Of a stretch of 64,000 nucleotides of DNA, positions 7,108 to 15,076 are shown piece after piece (the first letter of the stretch is position 1; every line of letters starts with the position of its first letter). The notes beneath the pieces are model-generated. The model was not told the DNA's origin. It did not search any database and was given only the letters and a program-made list of their open reading frames with translations. Position numbers and translations under genes: made by a program. This DNA is from Salinispora fenicalii. Its GTDB lineage: Bacteria; Actinomycetota; Actinomycetes; Mycobacteriales; Micromonosporaceae. The stretch lies in NCBI RefSeq assembly GCF_000514815.1, contig NZ_AZWQ01000017.1, positions 1 to 64,000 on the forward strand. The letters run 5' to 3'.

Positions 7108-8849
7108 TGCTGCACCTGTACTGCGTAGGCCCGGACCAGGCCGGTTCGTCCCTTGACGGTGAGGTCCCCGAGTGGCTCGACCGGGACCTGTGTGTGGGTG
7201 GCTCGCCACGTGGAATCGCCGATGACGATCTGGCCGGGGTCGGCCATCGTTTGCAGTCGGGCGGCCACGTTGACCGCGTCACCCATCGCGTTGAAGCCGC
7301 GTAGCTGGTCACTGCCGATGTTCCCGACCAGCGCCGGGCCGGTGTTCACGCCGATGCGGAACCGCGGCCAGTCGGGGTGGCCAGCGGCGATCTCGTCCAC
7401 GGCGCGGCGCATCTGGGTCGCCGCGCGTACCGCTCGTAGCGCGTGGTCGGGCTGTCGGGCTGGGGCGTTGAACAGGGCCAGTAGGGCGTCACCGACGAAC
7501 TGCACCACGGTGCCGCCGTTGTCGAGAATGCAGGGAACCGCTACCCCGTGGTAGCGGTTGAGCATGGCCACGATCTCCGCGGGTTCGGCCGCCTCAGAGA
7601 ACGTGGTGAACCCGCGCAGGTCGGCGAAGAGGGCCGTCACCTCGACAACCGAGCCACCCAACGCCGCCTGGTCCGGGTCGGCGATCAACGCGGCCGCGAC
7701 ATCCGGCGACAGGTAGTGCCGAAACAGGGTACCCAGCCGGCGGCTGACTTCCCGCTCCGCCGACAACGCCTGTGCTGCGCGTTCCAGCACCGCGGTCTGC
7801 CGCTCGGTCAGCCCGAACCGTTCCCCCAACCCGGCTGCGACCGGGCCGATGTCACCGGTACCGTCACGTTCCCGCTCGGCGAGCGCGGATACCAGTTCCT
7901 CCAACGCCGCACTGTACTCGGCCCGAACCGCCCGGATGGTCTGGTCCAACGCCAACCCGTCGAACAAGCCGGCGGACGAACCCTCACGACGGTACTGGAC
8001 AAACGCGCTGTAGCCGACAAACCCGAACGCCAACGCCAGCAGCACATGCCACTGCCACCACGACAACGCCCACTTGTCGGCCAGCACCACCGTCACCATC
8101 GCCTCAGCGAGCAACACGAACGCCGTGATCACACTGATCAACATCGCCGACGGTTGACGCCGATACAGCAGGAAGTACCGCACCGCGGCGACCAACAGCA
8201 ACGCCACCGACACCGGCGCCAGCCAGACCAGCCACGCGTCCTCCACCGTCGGGTCCGGCTGATCCGACAACGGCGGCATATCCAGCAACGACACCACGCC
8301 CCACAGGGCGAGGATCACCGCCAGCTCACCCCAGAAGATATGCCGCGCGCGGAGGATCGCTTCGCCCCGCCGGCCGTCCAACGGCAGCGACGAGGCCACC
8401 GCGAACACGGCGGCGAAAGCCAGCCCCACCGGCTGCGCCAACTCGAACCCGAGATTCGGATGCTCCACCAGCACCTGCGGCGTGGCCAACCCGTGCAACA
8501 CGAAAAATCCGGCACTGGCGACAAACGCCAACGACACCAGGAACAGTCGCGCATCATGCCGCCGATGCGCCGCCGCACTGACCATGACGCCGAGCACCAG
8601 GTTCACCAACGCCACCGCGACGATCAAATAGAAATGACCCAACGGGTCATGCCAGTGCACATCAGCCTGCGGACGCGCCACCAGCAGCCACAACCCCAAA
8701 AGCGGCAGCGCCATGTGAAACACCCAGACCAGAGCCCGCACCGGCACCACAACCTGGCGCCCTCGACGACGAGCCGGCCGCGGACGACGCCACCGCTGAG
8801 CCAACGAAACAGGAGACCCGGTCAGCTGTCGCCACACAGGCCTCACCAT
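7104..8849 (-). CDS. Membrane-bound class III adenylate/guanylate cyclase
   Basis: 581 aa. The N-terminal half has about eight hydrophobic helices (from VVVPVRALVWVFHMAL to WWQWHVLLALAFGFVGY), then a coiled linker and a catalytic domain from about residue 400. Catalytic landmarks are FADLRGFTTFSE (first metal Asp), VVQFVGDALLALF (second metal Asp) and MGDAVNVAARLQ (transition-state Asn/Arg). Class III cyclases make cAMP or cGMP as dimers; nucleotide choice is not certain from sequence. Starts at ATG 8849 and is coupled to the crp-like gene downstream. Confidence 0.88.
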   Translation of the reverse strand: MVRPVWRQLTGSPVSLAQRWRRPRPARRRGRQVVVPVRALVWVFHMALPLLGLWLLVARPQADVHWHDPLGHFYLIVAVALVNLVLGVMVSAAAHRRHDARLFLVSLAFVASAGFFVLHGLATPQVLVEHPNLGFELAQPVGLAFAAVFAVASSLPLDGRRGEAILRARHIFWGELAVILALWGVVSLLDMPPLSDQPDPTVEDAWLVWLAPVSVALLLVAAVRYFLLYRRQPSAMLISVITAFVLLAEAMVTVVLADKWALSWWQWHVLLALAFGFVGYSAFVQYRREGSSAGLFDGLALDQTIRAVRAEYSAALEELVSALAERERDGTGDIGPVAAGLGERFGLTERQTAVLERAAQALSAEREVSRRLGTLFRHYLSPDVAAALIADPDQAALGGSVVEVTALFADLRGFTTFSEAAEPAEIVAMLNRYHGVAVPCILDNGGTVVQFVGDALLALFNAPARQPDHALRAVRAATQMRRAVDEIAAGHPDWPRFRIGVNTGPALVGNIGSDQLRGFNAMGDAVNVAARLQTMADPGQIVIGDSTWRATHTQVPVEPLGDLTVKGRTGLVRAYAVQVQQ

Positions 8850-8932
8850 ACGTGCCCCACATCACCCCACCACCGACGGCTATGGGTACTAGTACGCAGA
8901 CTGCCGGGCCGAACGAGCGTTGACTGCCTAGC

Positions 8933-9571
8933 GTGAAATCCACTCCGCTGTTGACACTGCTCGGCGGCGTCACGCTCGGCGCGGTTGTGCTCGCGCTCAG
9001 CGTGCGCGCCACCGGTGGGAACGACGAGCCACCAGTCCCGGCCGCCGCACCCACCGCCACCGCCACCGCGGGAGCATCCGCCGCACCATCCCCCTCCCCG
9101 ACCGAAGCGCCCGTCAACGCCACCTGGGCAGGACGACTGACCGCCGGCACACTCGCGATCTCGGTACAAAACGGCGTCGCGGTCGCCTACCTCTGCGACG
9201 GTGCCGCGATCGAGGCGTGGTTTCAGGGCACCGCCGCGGGCGGACGACTCGACCTGGCTGGCCGTGCCGGCGAGACGCTCAGCGGCACGTTCGGCGAGGG
9301 ACGGGCCAGCGGCCAAATCAAGATCGACGACCAGGCCCTACCGTTCACCGTGACAGCGGTCACGGCGCCGTCCGGGCTCTACCGGGCCACCGCGACGGTG
9401 CGCGGCGCGCAGGTCGACGGCGGGTGGATCGTGCTCGCTGACGGCACCCAGGTCGGCCTGGTCACTGTGGACGGTGTCGCCAGACCCGCGCCACCGCTGG
9501 ACACCGCCACCGGCCAGGTCACCGTCGACGGCGATGCGCTCACCCCGACCCGCCCCAGGGAGTTGTCGTGA
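8933..9571 (+). CDS. Exported or membrane-anchored protein of unknown function
   Basis: 212 aa. A single hydrophobic N-terminal helix (LLTLLGGVTLGAVVLALSV) is followed by an Ala/Thr/Pro-rich linker and a beta-rich domain (about residues 65-190) with repeated Gly-strand motifs such as GGRLDLAGRAGETLSGTFG. No family was recognised. The GTG start at 8933 lies 83 bp from the divergent cyclase gene. It overlaps the next gene by four bases (GTGA), so it belongs to an operon with the DUF6529 and Rieske genes and may act at the outer face of the membrane. Confidence 0.7.
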   Translation: MKSTPLLTLLGGVTLGAVVLALSVRATGGNDEPPVPAAAPTATATAGASAAPSPSPTEAPVNATWAGRLTAGTLAISVQNGVAVAYLCDGAAIEAWFQGTAAGGRLDLAGRAGETLSGTFGEGRASGQIKIDDQALPFTVTAVTAPSGLYRATATVRGAQVDGGWIVLADGTQVGLVTVDGVARPAPPLDTATGQVTVDGDALTPTRPRELS

Positions 9572-10164
9572 CCATCCCCAACGAGACCACGACGAACCAC
9601 ACCGTCGACGAGGGCGCGGGGCGCACTGCCGGCACCAGCCAGCTGACGCTGCTCGGTGTCCCGTTCCTGATCGGTGCCACGGTCGCGGTGACCCTCGGGG
9701 TCTACGGCAGTCTGCACAAGCCGACCGGTGTCGCGGTGAACGTGGGCGGATTCTCCAGCCCACAGACAGTCAAGGTGTGGCTCGCTACCGGCGTGGCCGT
9801 GCTCGCGGTGACTCAGCTGCTGTCCGCGCTGTCGATGTGGGGCAGACTCGGCTCACCGGCTCCCAGCTGGGCCGCACCCGTACATCGGTGGTCGGGGCGA
9901 CTGGCGTTCCTGCTCGCTGTCCCCGTGGCGATCCACTGCCTGTACGCGCTCGGTTTCGCCACCTACGACCTGCGCGTCGTGACGCACGGGCTGCTCGGCT
10001 GCTTCTTCTTCGGCGCCTTCACCGTCAAGATGCTCGCCCTACCGAAGCCTGGCCTGCGTGGGTGGGTCCTGCCGGTGCTGGGCGGCACCGTGTTCACCAC
10101 CCTGATCGCGCTGTGGTTGACGTCGTCGTTCTGGTACTTCACCACGATCGGAGTCACGCTGTGA
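9568..10164 (+). CDS. DUF6529-family integral membrane protein
   Basis: 198 aa with five predicted membrane helices (LLGVPFLIGATVAVTLGVYG, VWLATGVAVLAVTQLLSAL, AFLLAVPVAIHCLYALGF, GLLGCFFFGAFTVKMLAL and a last one near the C-terminus). Helix-associated histidines (HRWSGR, IHCLY, THGLL) are arranged as in cytochrome b561-like proteins and could bind haem. The family is often found next to Rieske proteins. Overlaps genes on both sides by four bases. Electron transfer is inferred from context. Confidence 0.75.
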   Translation: MTIPNETTTNHTVDEGAGRTAGTSQLTLLGVPFLIGATVAVTLGVYGSLHKPTGVAVNVGGFSSPQTVKVWLATGVAVLAVTQLLSALSMWGRLGSPAPSWAAPVHRWSGRLAFLLAVPVAIHCLYALGFATYDLRVVTHGLLGCFFFGAFTVKMLALPKPGLRGWVLPVLGGTVFTTLIALWLTSSFWYFTTIGVTL

Positions 10165-10775
10165 ACGCATCGAGGACAGCCGCCGGCAGGCCCGGTGGCG
10201 AACTGGCCGGCCACGCCCGGCCGGCAACCGAGGTCGGCAGCGAGGCGCACGGCCCCGACGGCCTGGGCCCAGAAGTGACCGCCTGCCCCGACCCACTCGA
10301 CGGTCAGGTCCGCGGGCGACCAGGAGGATGCACGTCGCGGCGGCGTCTGCTCGCCGGGGTCGGCGTGACCGGGGCGGTCGTCCTGAGCGGTTGTGCCACC
10401 TACGACAGCTCCGCACCGGCCGCGGGTGGCGGAGGGAACACCGGTGGTGGTGACGGCACGGCAGCGGGCAGCGACGCCGCCAGCGCCGGGCAGGTGCTGG
10501 CACGGGCAGCCGACGTCCCGGTCGGCGGCGGCACGATCCTCGCCGACACCGGGGTGGTCATCACCCAACCGCAGGAGGGCACGTTCAAGGGGTTCTCGGC
10601 GACCTGTACGCACCAGGGCTGCACCGTGGCCGAGGTGTCCGACGGGACGATCAACTGTCCCTGCCACGGCAGCAAGTTCTCGGTAGCCGACGGCTCTGTG
10701 GTGGGCGGGCCAGCTCCGCGCAGCCTCGACCCACGTGACCTCGTCGTCGAGGGCAGCGACATTCGCCTGGCCTGA
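10161..10775 (+). CDS. Tat-exported Rieske [2Fe-2S] lipoprotein
   Basis: 204 aa. After a long N-terminal extension, SRRRLLAGVGVTGAVVLSGC combines a twin-arginine signal with a lipobox Cys. The C-terminal half has both cluster-ligand motifs, CTHQGC and CPCHGSKF, and ends GPAPRSLDPRDLVVEG. It is therefore a folded Fe-S protein exported by Tat and tethered to the outer membrane face, probably passing electrons to or from the DUF6529 protein encoded upstream (GTGA overlap). Start GTG 10161. Confidence 0.88.
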   Translation: MNASRTAAGRPGGELAGHARPATEVGSEAHGPDGLGPEVTACPDPLDGQVRGRPGGCTSRRRLLAGVGVTGAVVLSGCATYDSSAPAAGGGGNTGGGDGTAAGSDAASAGQVLARAADVPVGGGTILADTGVVITQPQEGTFKGFSATCTHQGCTVAEVSDGTINCPCHGSKFSVADGSVVGGPAPRSLDPRDLVVEGSDIRLA

Positions 10776-10872
10776 TGAGCTGCGCACTGTGGGCCGTGCA
10801 GATCCCTGATCCGGACGGCCGCCACCCGGGTCGCCTGCCGAGTTGGCAGGCGCCTGGGGACGCGAGGAGAGC

Positions 10873-12690
10873 ATGACGATGACGACATCGGAGACGGCAG
10901 CGACGGGCGTGCTCGAACGGACAGCGCAGCTGGTGGACCACGCCCTGCGCGCCTGTGAGGCCTACCAACGCGCAGACCTCGCCGCCCGGCTGCGGCATGC
11001 CCGGCGCCGCCTGTACGCCACCGACGTGCACGTGGTGGTGGTCGGCGAGTTCAAGAAGGGGAAGAGCTCCCTGGTGAACGCGTTGGTCGGCACTGATCTG
11101 TGCCCGGTCGCCGACGGTCCCGCCACCGCGGTTCCCACCCAGGTGCGCTATGGCGAGCAGGTGGCCGCGGTGTTGCTGCGCGAGGGTGAACCGCCGGCAC
11201 GGGAACCGATCGCGCTGGAGGACATCCGCGGACACGTGGTGGAGACCGATGCCGGGTCTGGTTCCACGCCGCCACGCGCGATCGAGGTGAGCCTGCCCCG
11301 CAGGCTGCTCGCCGGTGGCCTGGTCCTGGTCGACACGCCCGGCGTGGGTGGCCTCAACTCCGCCCACGCGACGGCCAGCCTGGCGGCGACTTCGATGGCC
11401 GACGCGGTCGTCTTCGTCACCGACGCGTCGCAGGAGCTGACCCGCACCGAGGTCGACTTCCTGTACCAGGTGCGGGAGATGTGCCCCACCGTCATCTGCG
11501 TCATGACGAAGACCGACTTCTATCCAGCCTGGCGCAAGGTCCGCGACCTCAACCAGCGGCACGTCGGCACCGACTTCCCGATCATGGCGGTGTCCTCGAC
11601 GCTGCGGTCCCGTGCGGTGGCTGCCGGAGACAAGGATCTCAACCGCGAGTCCGGCTTCGGGGACCTGGTCGCGTTCGTCGCCGACCGGGTTGGCGTGTCG
11701 GCGGCGAAGCGTCTGGCGACCGAGTGCGCCGCGGACGTCGCGAACGCGATGGATCAGATCAGTGCCCAGTTCCGGGCCGAACGAGCGACGCTGGCTGACC
11801 CGGATGCCGCCCAACGGATCGTCGACGACCTCGCCGCCACCCGAGCCCAGACCGAGGCCCTGCGAGGCGCCGCGGCCCGGTGGAGCCAGACGCTCAATGA
11901 CGGAGTTCTCGACCTGACCGCGGACGTTGATCATGATTTGCGCAGCCGGATACGACAGGTGGTCGAGGACTCGGACGACATGATCGCCGATATCGACCCG
12001 GCCGACTCGTGGGACTCGGTGGAGACATGGCTACAGTCGCGAGTCGCCGCCGAGGCCCTGGCGAACTACACCATGCTGCGCGACCGCGCTGAGGAACTCA
12101 GCTGGGAGGTTGCCGACCACTTCCGAAAGGCATCCGGAGCGGCGCTCGAACAGCTCGCCGTCCATGACCCGAGCCGGCTGGCGGCCCAGGCCGGCGAGCA
12201 CAAGGATCTCGACCTGAGCAAGATGAAGGTCGGAAAGCAGGCCATGGTGGCGTTGAAGAACGCGTACACCGGCGGTCTGATGTTCACGATGCTCGGCAGC
12301 CTGCTGGGACTGGGGCTGGGACCGATCGGGCTCGGCATCGGGCTCATCATGGGTCACAAGGGCCTGCGCGACGAAAAGAAGCGCCAGCTGCAGAACCGGC
12401 GCAACCAGGCGAAGAACTCGGTGCGTCGCTACTGCGACGAGGTCAACTTCGTCGTCGGGAAGGACTCCCGGGACACGCTACGCCGGATCCAGCGACAGCT
12501 ACGCGACCACTATGCCGCCCTGGCCGAGGAACTCAACAAGTCCACCGCCGAGGCGCTGAAGGCCGCCACCGACGCGGCAAAGACCACCAAGACCAACCGG
12601 GCGGCTCGCCTGCGGGATCTCGATGCGGAACTGGCTCGACTGGCGAAGGTGCGGCAGCTGGCCGGTGTGATCGCGGAGGGTACGGCATGA
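10873..12690 (+). CDS. Dynamin-like GTPase, IniA-like
   Basis: 605 aa. GTPase motifs: P-loop GEFKKGKSSLVNAL, switch II DTPGVGG, and TKTD for guanine recognition. The C-terminal half is helical, with a hydrophobic Gly-rich segment at about residues 466-495 (MLGSLLGLGLGPIGLGIGLI) suited to a membrane paddle, then a coiled coil. Bacterial dynamin-like proteins of this type (including mycobacterial IniA) remodel or stabilise membranes. ATG 10873 chosen for GAGGAGA just upstream. Overlaps the next GTPase gene by four bases. Confidence 0.88.
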   Translation: MTMTTSETAATGVLERTAQLVDHALRACEAYQRADLAARLRHARRRLYATDVHVVVVGEFKKGKSSLVNALVGTDLCPVADGPATAVPTQVRYGEQVAAVLLREGEPPAREPIALEDIRGHVVETDAGSGSTPPRAIEVSLPRRLLAGGLVLVDTPGVGGLNSAHATASLAATSMADAVVFVTDASQELTRTEVDFLYQVREMCPTVICVMTKTDFYPAWRKVRDLNQRHVGTDFPIMAVSSTLRSRAVAAGDKDLNRESGFGDLVAFVADRVGVSAAKRLATECAADVANAMDQISAQFRAERATLADPDAAQRIVDDLAATRAQTEALRGAAARWSQTLNDGVLDLTADVDHDLRSRIRQVVEDSDDMIADIDPADSWDSVETWLQSRVAAEALANYTMLRDRAEELSWEVADHFRKASGAALEQLAVHDPSRLAAQAGEHKDLDLSKMKVGKQAMVALKNAYTGGLMFTMLGSLLGLGLGPIGLGIGLIMGHKGLRDEKKRQLQNRRNQAKNSVRRYCDEVNFVVGKDSRDTLRRIQRQLRDHYAALAEELNKSTAEALKAATDAAKTTKTNRAARLRDLDAELARLAKVRQLAGVIAEGTA

Positions 12691-14192
12691 CCAGGCCGAT
12701 CCCAGCAAACCTGCTGGACCGGACCCGCGCGGCGCTGAACCGCGCGATAGGCGTCTACCGTGGCACAGCGGACGAGCCGCAGCTGGTGGCGATCCGCGAC
12801 CGCCTCGACGAGCCGCTGCGGGTGGCCATTGCCGGCCGGGCGAAGGCCGGCAAGTCGACGCTGCTCAACGCCCTGGTCGGAGAACGACTGGCGCCGACCG
12901 ACACGGGTGAGTGCACCCGCGTCGTGACCTGGTACGCCGACGGCCACACCTACCGGGTCACCGCGCACGTCGCTGACCAACCTCCCGTGCAGCTGCGGTT
13001 CAGCCGTGACGACGGCGCGATCGAGATTGACCTCGCCGGCCGGGCACCGGAGGAGATCGACCACCTCACCGTGATCTGGCCCTCGCAGGCCCTGAGGACC
13101 ACCACGCTGGTCGACACCCCCGGCATCGGATCCCTGACCGACCGGGTGTCCCGGCGGTCCTGGGAACTGCTCGCCGCCGACGGCGCGGAGGAGGAAGCGA
13201 TGCCCACCGACGCGGTGCTCTACCTCATGCGGCACGTGCACGCCTCCGATATGGAATTTCTCAAGGCTTTTCGGGACAGCGAGGTGTCTCGGCCCAATCC
13301 GATCAACGCTGTCGGTGTCCTGTCCCGCGCCGATGAGATCGGTGTCGGTCGGATCGATTCGATGGCGTCGGCGCAACGCATCGCCTCACACCTGACGTTG
13401 GACCCGAGAATGCGCCGGATGGTGCAGACCGTCGTGCCCGTGGCTGGCCTGTTGGCGGAGACTGCGGCAACGCTCACCGAGGCGGAGATGGAGCGGCTGC
13501 GACGCATCGCGAAGCTGGCACCCCGCGATGTCGAGGCGCTGCTGCTGTCCACCGACCGGTTCCGAGAGTCGATGCCGGAACTGGGGCTGACCAGGATCGA
13601 GCGAGACGTGCTGCTGGCGCGGTTCGGCCTGTTCGGCCTGCGACTGGCGGCGGCGATAGTACGGCAGCGAGTGGTGCGGACCGCCGGCGAGCTGGCCCGG
13701 GAGTTGTCGGAGCGAAGCGGCCTGGTCGAGCTCAGGGCGGTGCTCGGCTCACTGTTCTTCGAACGGCGCGACGTGCTCAAAAGCCGATCGGCACTGCTGG
13801 CCATTGACGCCCTCACCCGCACCCGCCCCGCACCGGGTAGCGAGGCGACCGCAGCCGAGGTGGAGGAGATTTTGGCTGGCGCGCACCCCTTCAGCGAGCT
13901 GCGGGTGCTGACCTCGGTGCGGGCTGGCTGGGTCACCGGCAAGCCCGCCGTCATTGACGACTTGGAGCGGCTCATCGGCGGTCAGGGCGTTGCGCCGCAC
14001 GTCCGCGTGGGTCTGGAGCCGGACGCGTCGCCGCAGGAACTGACATCGGCGGTCCACGCCGCGCTCGAACGTTGGCAGATACGGTGCGAAAGCCCGATGA
14101 CCAGCCGTGAGATGGCGATTGCGGGCCGGATCGCCGTCCGCTCCTGCGAGGGAATGCTTGCCGCACTGACCGGCGGCGGCCGGGGCGAATGA
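12687..14192 (+). CDS. Dynamin-like GTPase, IniC-like
   Basis: 501 aa. P-loop GRAKAGKSTLLNALVGE, switch II VDTPGIGS and SRADE for the base contact. It lacks the hydrophobic paddle of its upstream partner. The pairing of a longer and a shorter dynamin-like protein, translationally coupled through ATGA, matches iniA-iniC of mycobacteria and other two-part bacterial dynamins, which work as hetero-oligomers. Function at the cell membrane is inferred. Confidence 0.85.
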   Translation: MTRPIPANLLDRTRAALNRAIGVYRGTADEPQLVAIRDRLDEPLRVAIAGRAKAGKSTLLNALVGERLAPTDTGECTRVVTWYADGHTYRVTAHVADQPPVQLRFSRDDGAIEIDLAGRAPEEIDHLTVIWPSQALRTTTLVDTPGIGSLTDRVSRRSWELLAADGAEEEAMPTDAVLYLMRHVHASDMEFLKAFRDSEVSRPNPINAVGVLSRADEIGVGRIDSMASAQRIASHLTLDPRMRRMVQTVVPVAGLLAETAATLTEAEMERLRRIAKLAPRDVEALLLSTDRFRESMPELGLTRIERDVLLARFGLFGLRLAAAIVRQRVVRTAGELARELSERSGLVELRAVLGSLFFERRDVLKSRSALLAIDALTRTRPAPGSEATAAEVEEILAGAHPFSELRVLTSVRAGWVTGKPAVIDDLERLIGGQGVAPHVRVGLEPDASPQELTSAVHAALERWQIRCESPMTSREMAIAGRIAVRSCEGMLAALTGGGRGE

Positions 14193-14197
14193 ACCGG

Positions 14198-14887
14198 TCA
14201 GACACTGTCACCGTCGAATTCGTCGCCCAGCCACGGCTCGTCTGGTTGCTGGGCGCCGTCGACCCTGGCCAGATCGTGCACCGAGTGGCCGGTCCCACCG
14301 ATGTCGGCGAGGGGTGCGGTAGCGATCATTGCCACGCCCGCCACGTCGGTGTCCAGGCCGTAGTCGTGTTCCTCCTCGGCATCCACCTGCGCGCCGAGAC
14401 CAAATGCCAGGTCGAAAGAGGCATCCGGGTGACTGGCCGGCTCGGACCACGGCTCACCTCCGCCAGCATCGTCCATTCCGGAGTGCGCCGTGGTCGGATC
14501 GCTGGCCTCGGCGGTGGGATCACCGTCCAGGTCGACCGTCGGATCGTCGGACTCGGCGGTGGGATCACCGTCCAGGTCCACCATCGGATCACCGCCGTCG
14601 ACAAGCGGTGCGGTAGCCAACAGGTCCAGACCAGTGGCCCCAGTCATGTTCGTATCGCCGAAGCCGCGATGAGCCATGACGGTCGGGGCGATGTGTTCCG
14701 CGAGGGCCGGATCCGCCACATCGGCGTAGTGGGAAACCGCCTCGTTGACGAGGTCGGCGGGCAGCCCAGGGTGACCGTGGACACCGATGAAGGCGTCCGG
14801 GTCGGCGACGTACTCCTGCCGGGCGTTCTCACTGCCGGCGAGGTCACCGAGCGCGTCGAGAAGTCGGCCCGAGTCCATGCCACCCAC
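14198..14887 (-). CDS. IniB-N-domain protein with acidic repeats
   Basis: 229 aa. Residues about 5-70 (LLDALGDLAGSENARQEYVA, DPDAFIGVHG, GLPADLVNEAVSHYADVADP) follow the same helical pattern as the N-terminus of the IniB-like protein at 19581. The middle has an imperfect acidic repeat (MVDLDGDPTAES, TVDLDGDPTAEA) and the rest is strongly acidic and low in complexity. No signal peptide or membrane helix. It lies between the two halves of the ini-like cluster, convergent with the dynamin genes and divergent from the Hsp70 gene. Role unknown. Confidence 0.65.
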   Translation of the reverse strand: MGGMDSGRLLDALGDLAGSENARQEYVADPDAFIGVHGHPGLPADLVNEAVSHYADVADPALAEHIAPTVMAHRGFGDTNMTGATGLDLLATAPLVDGGDPMVDLDGDPTAESDDPTVDLDGDPTAEASDPTTAHSGMDDAGGGEPWSEPASHPDASFDLAFGLGAQVDAEEEHDYGLDTDVAGVAMIATAPLADIGGTGHSVHDLARVDGAQQPDEPWLGDEFDGDSV

Positions 14888-15076
14888 GGTAGGGATCGTG
14901 CCACCGATACCGCAGCGGGGAGATCCCCGACCGACCCCCTAATCGTCGCGGATGGCGGTGGTGACTGACCGCGACGCACGAGCCGTGAACAGCACCCGCG
15001 CAGCACCGACGGTGTCAGGCCGCGAAGCGCGAAGCGTGGGGTGGTGAACCTGTAAGGCGCACACGCTGGAGTAGAG

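Noticed and set aside
7548..8936. 462-codon plus-strand open frame rich in Arg, His and Gln
   Set aside because: It lies antisense to the nucleotide cyclase, whose catalytic motifs are certain; the composition is that of a shadow frame.
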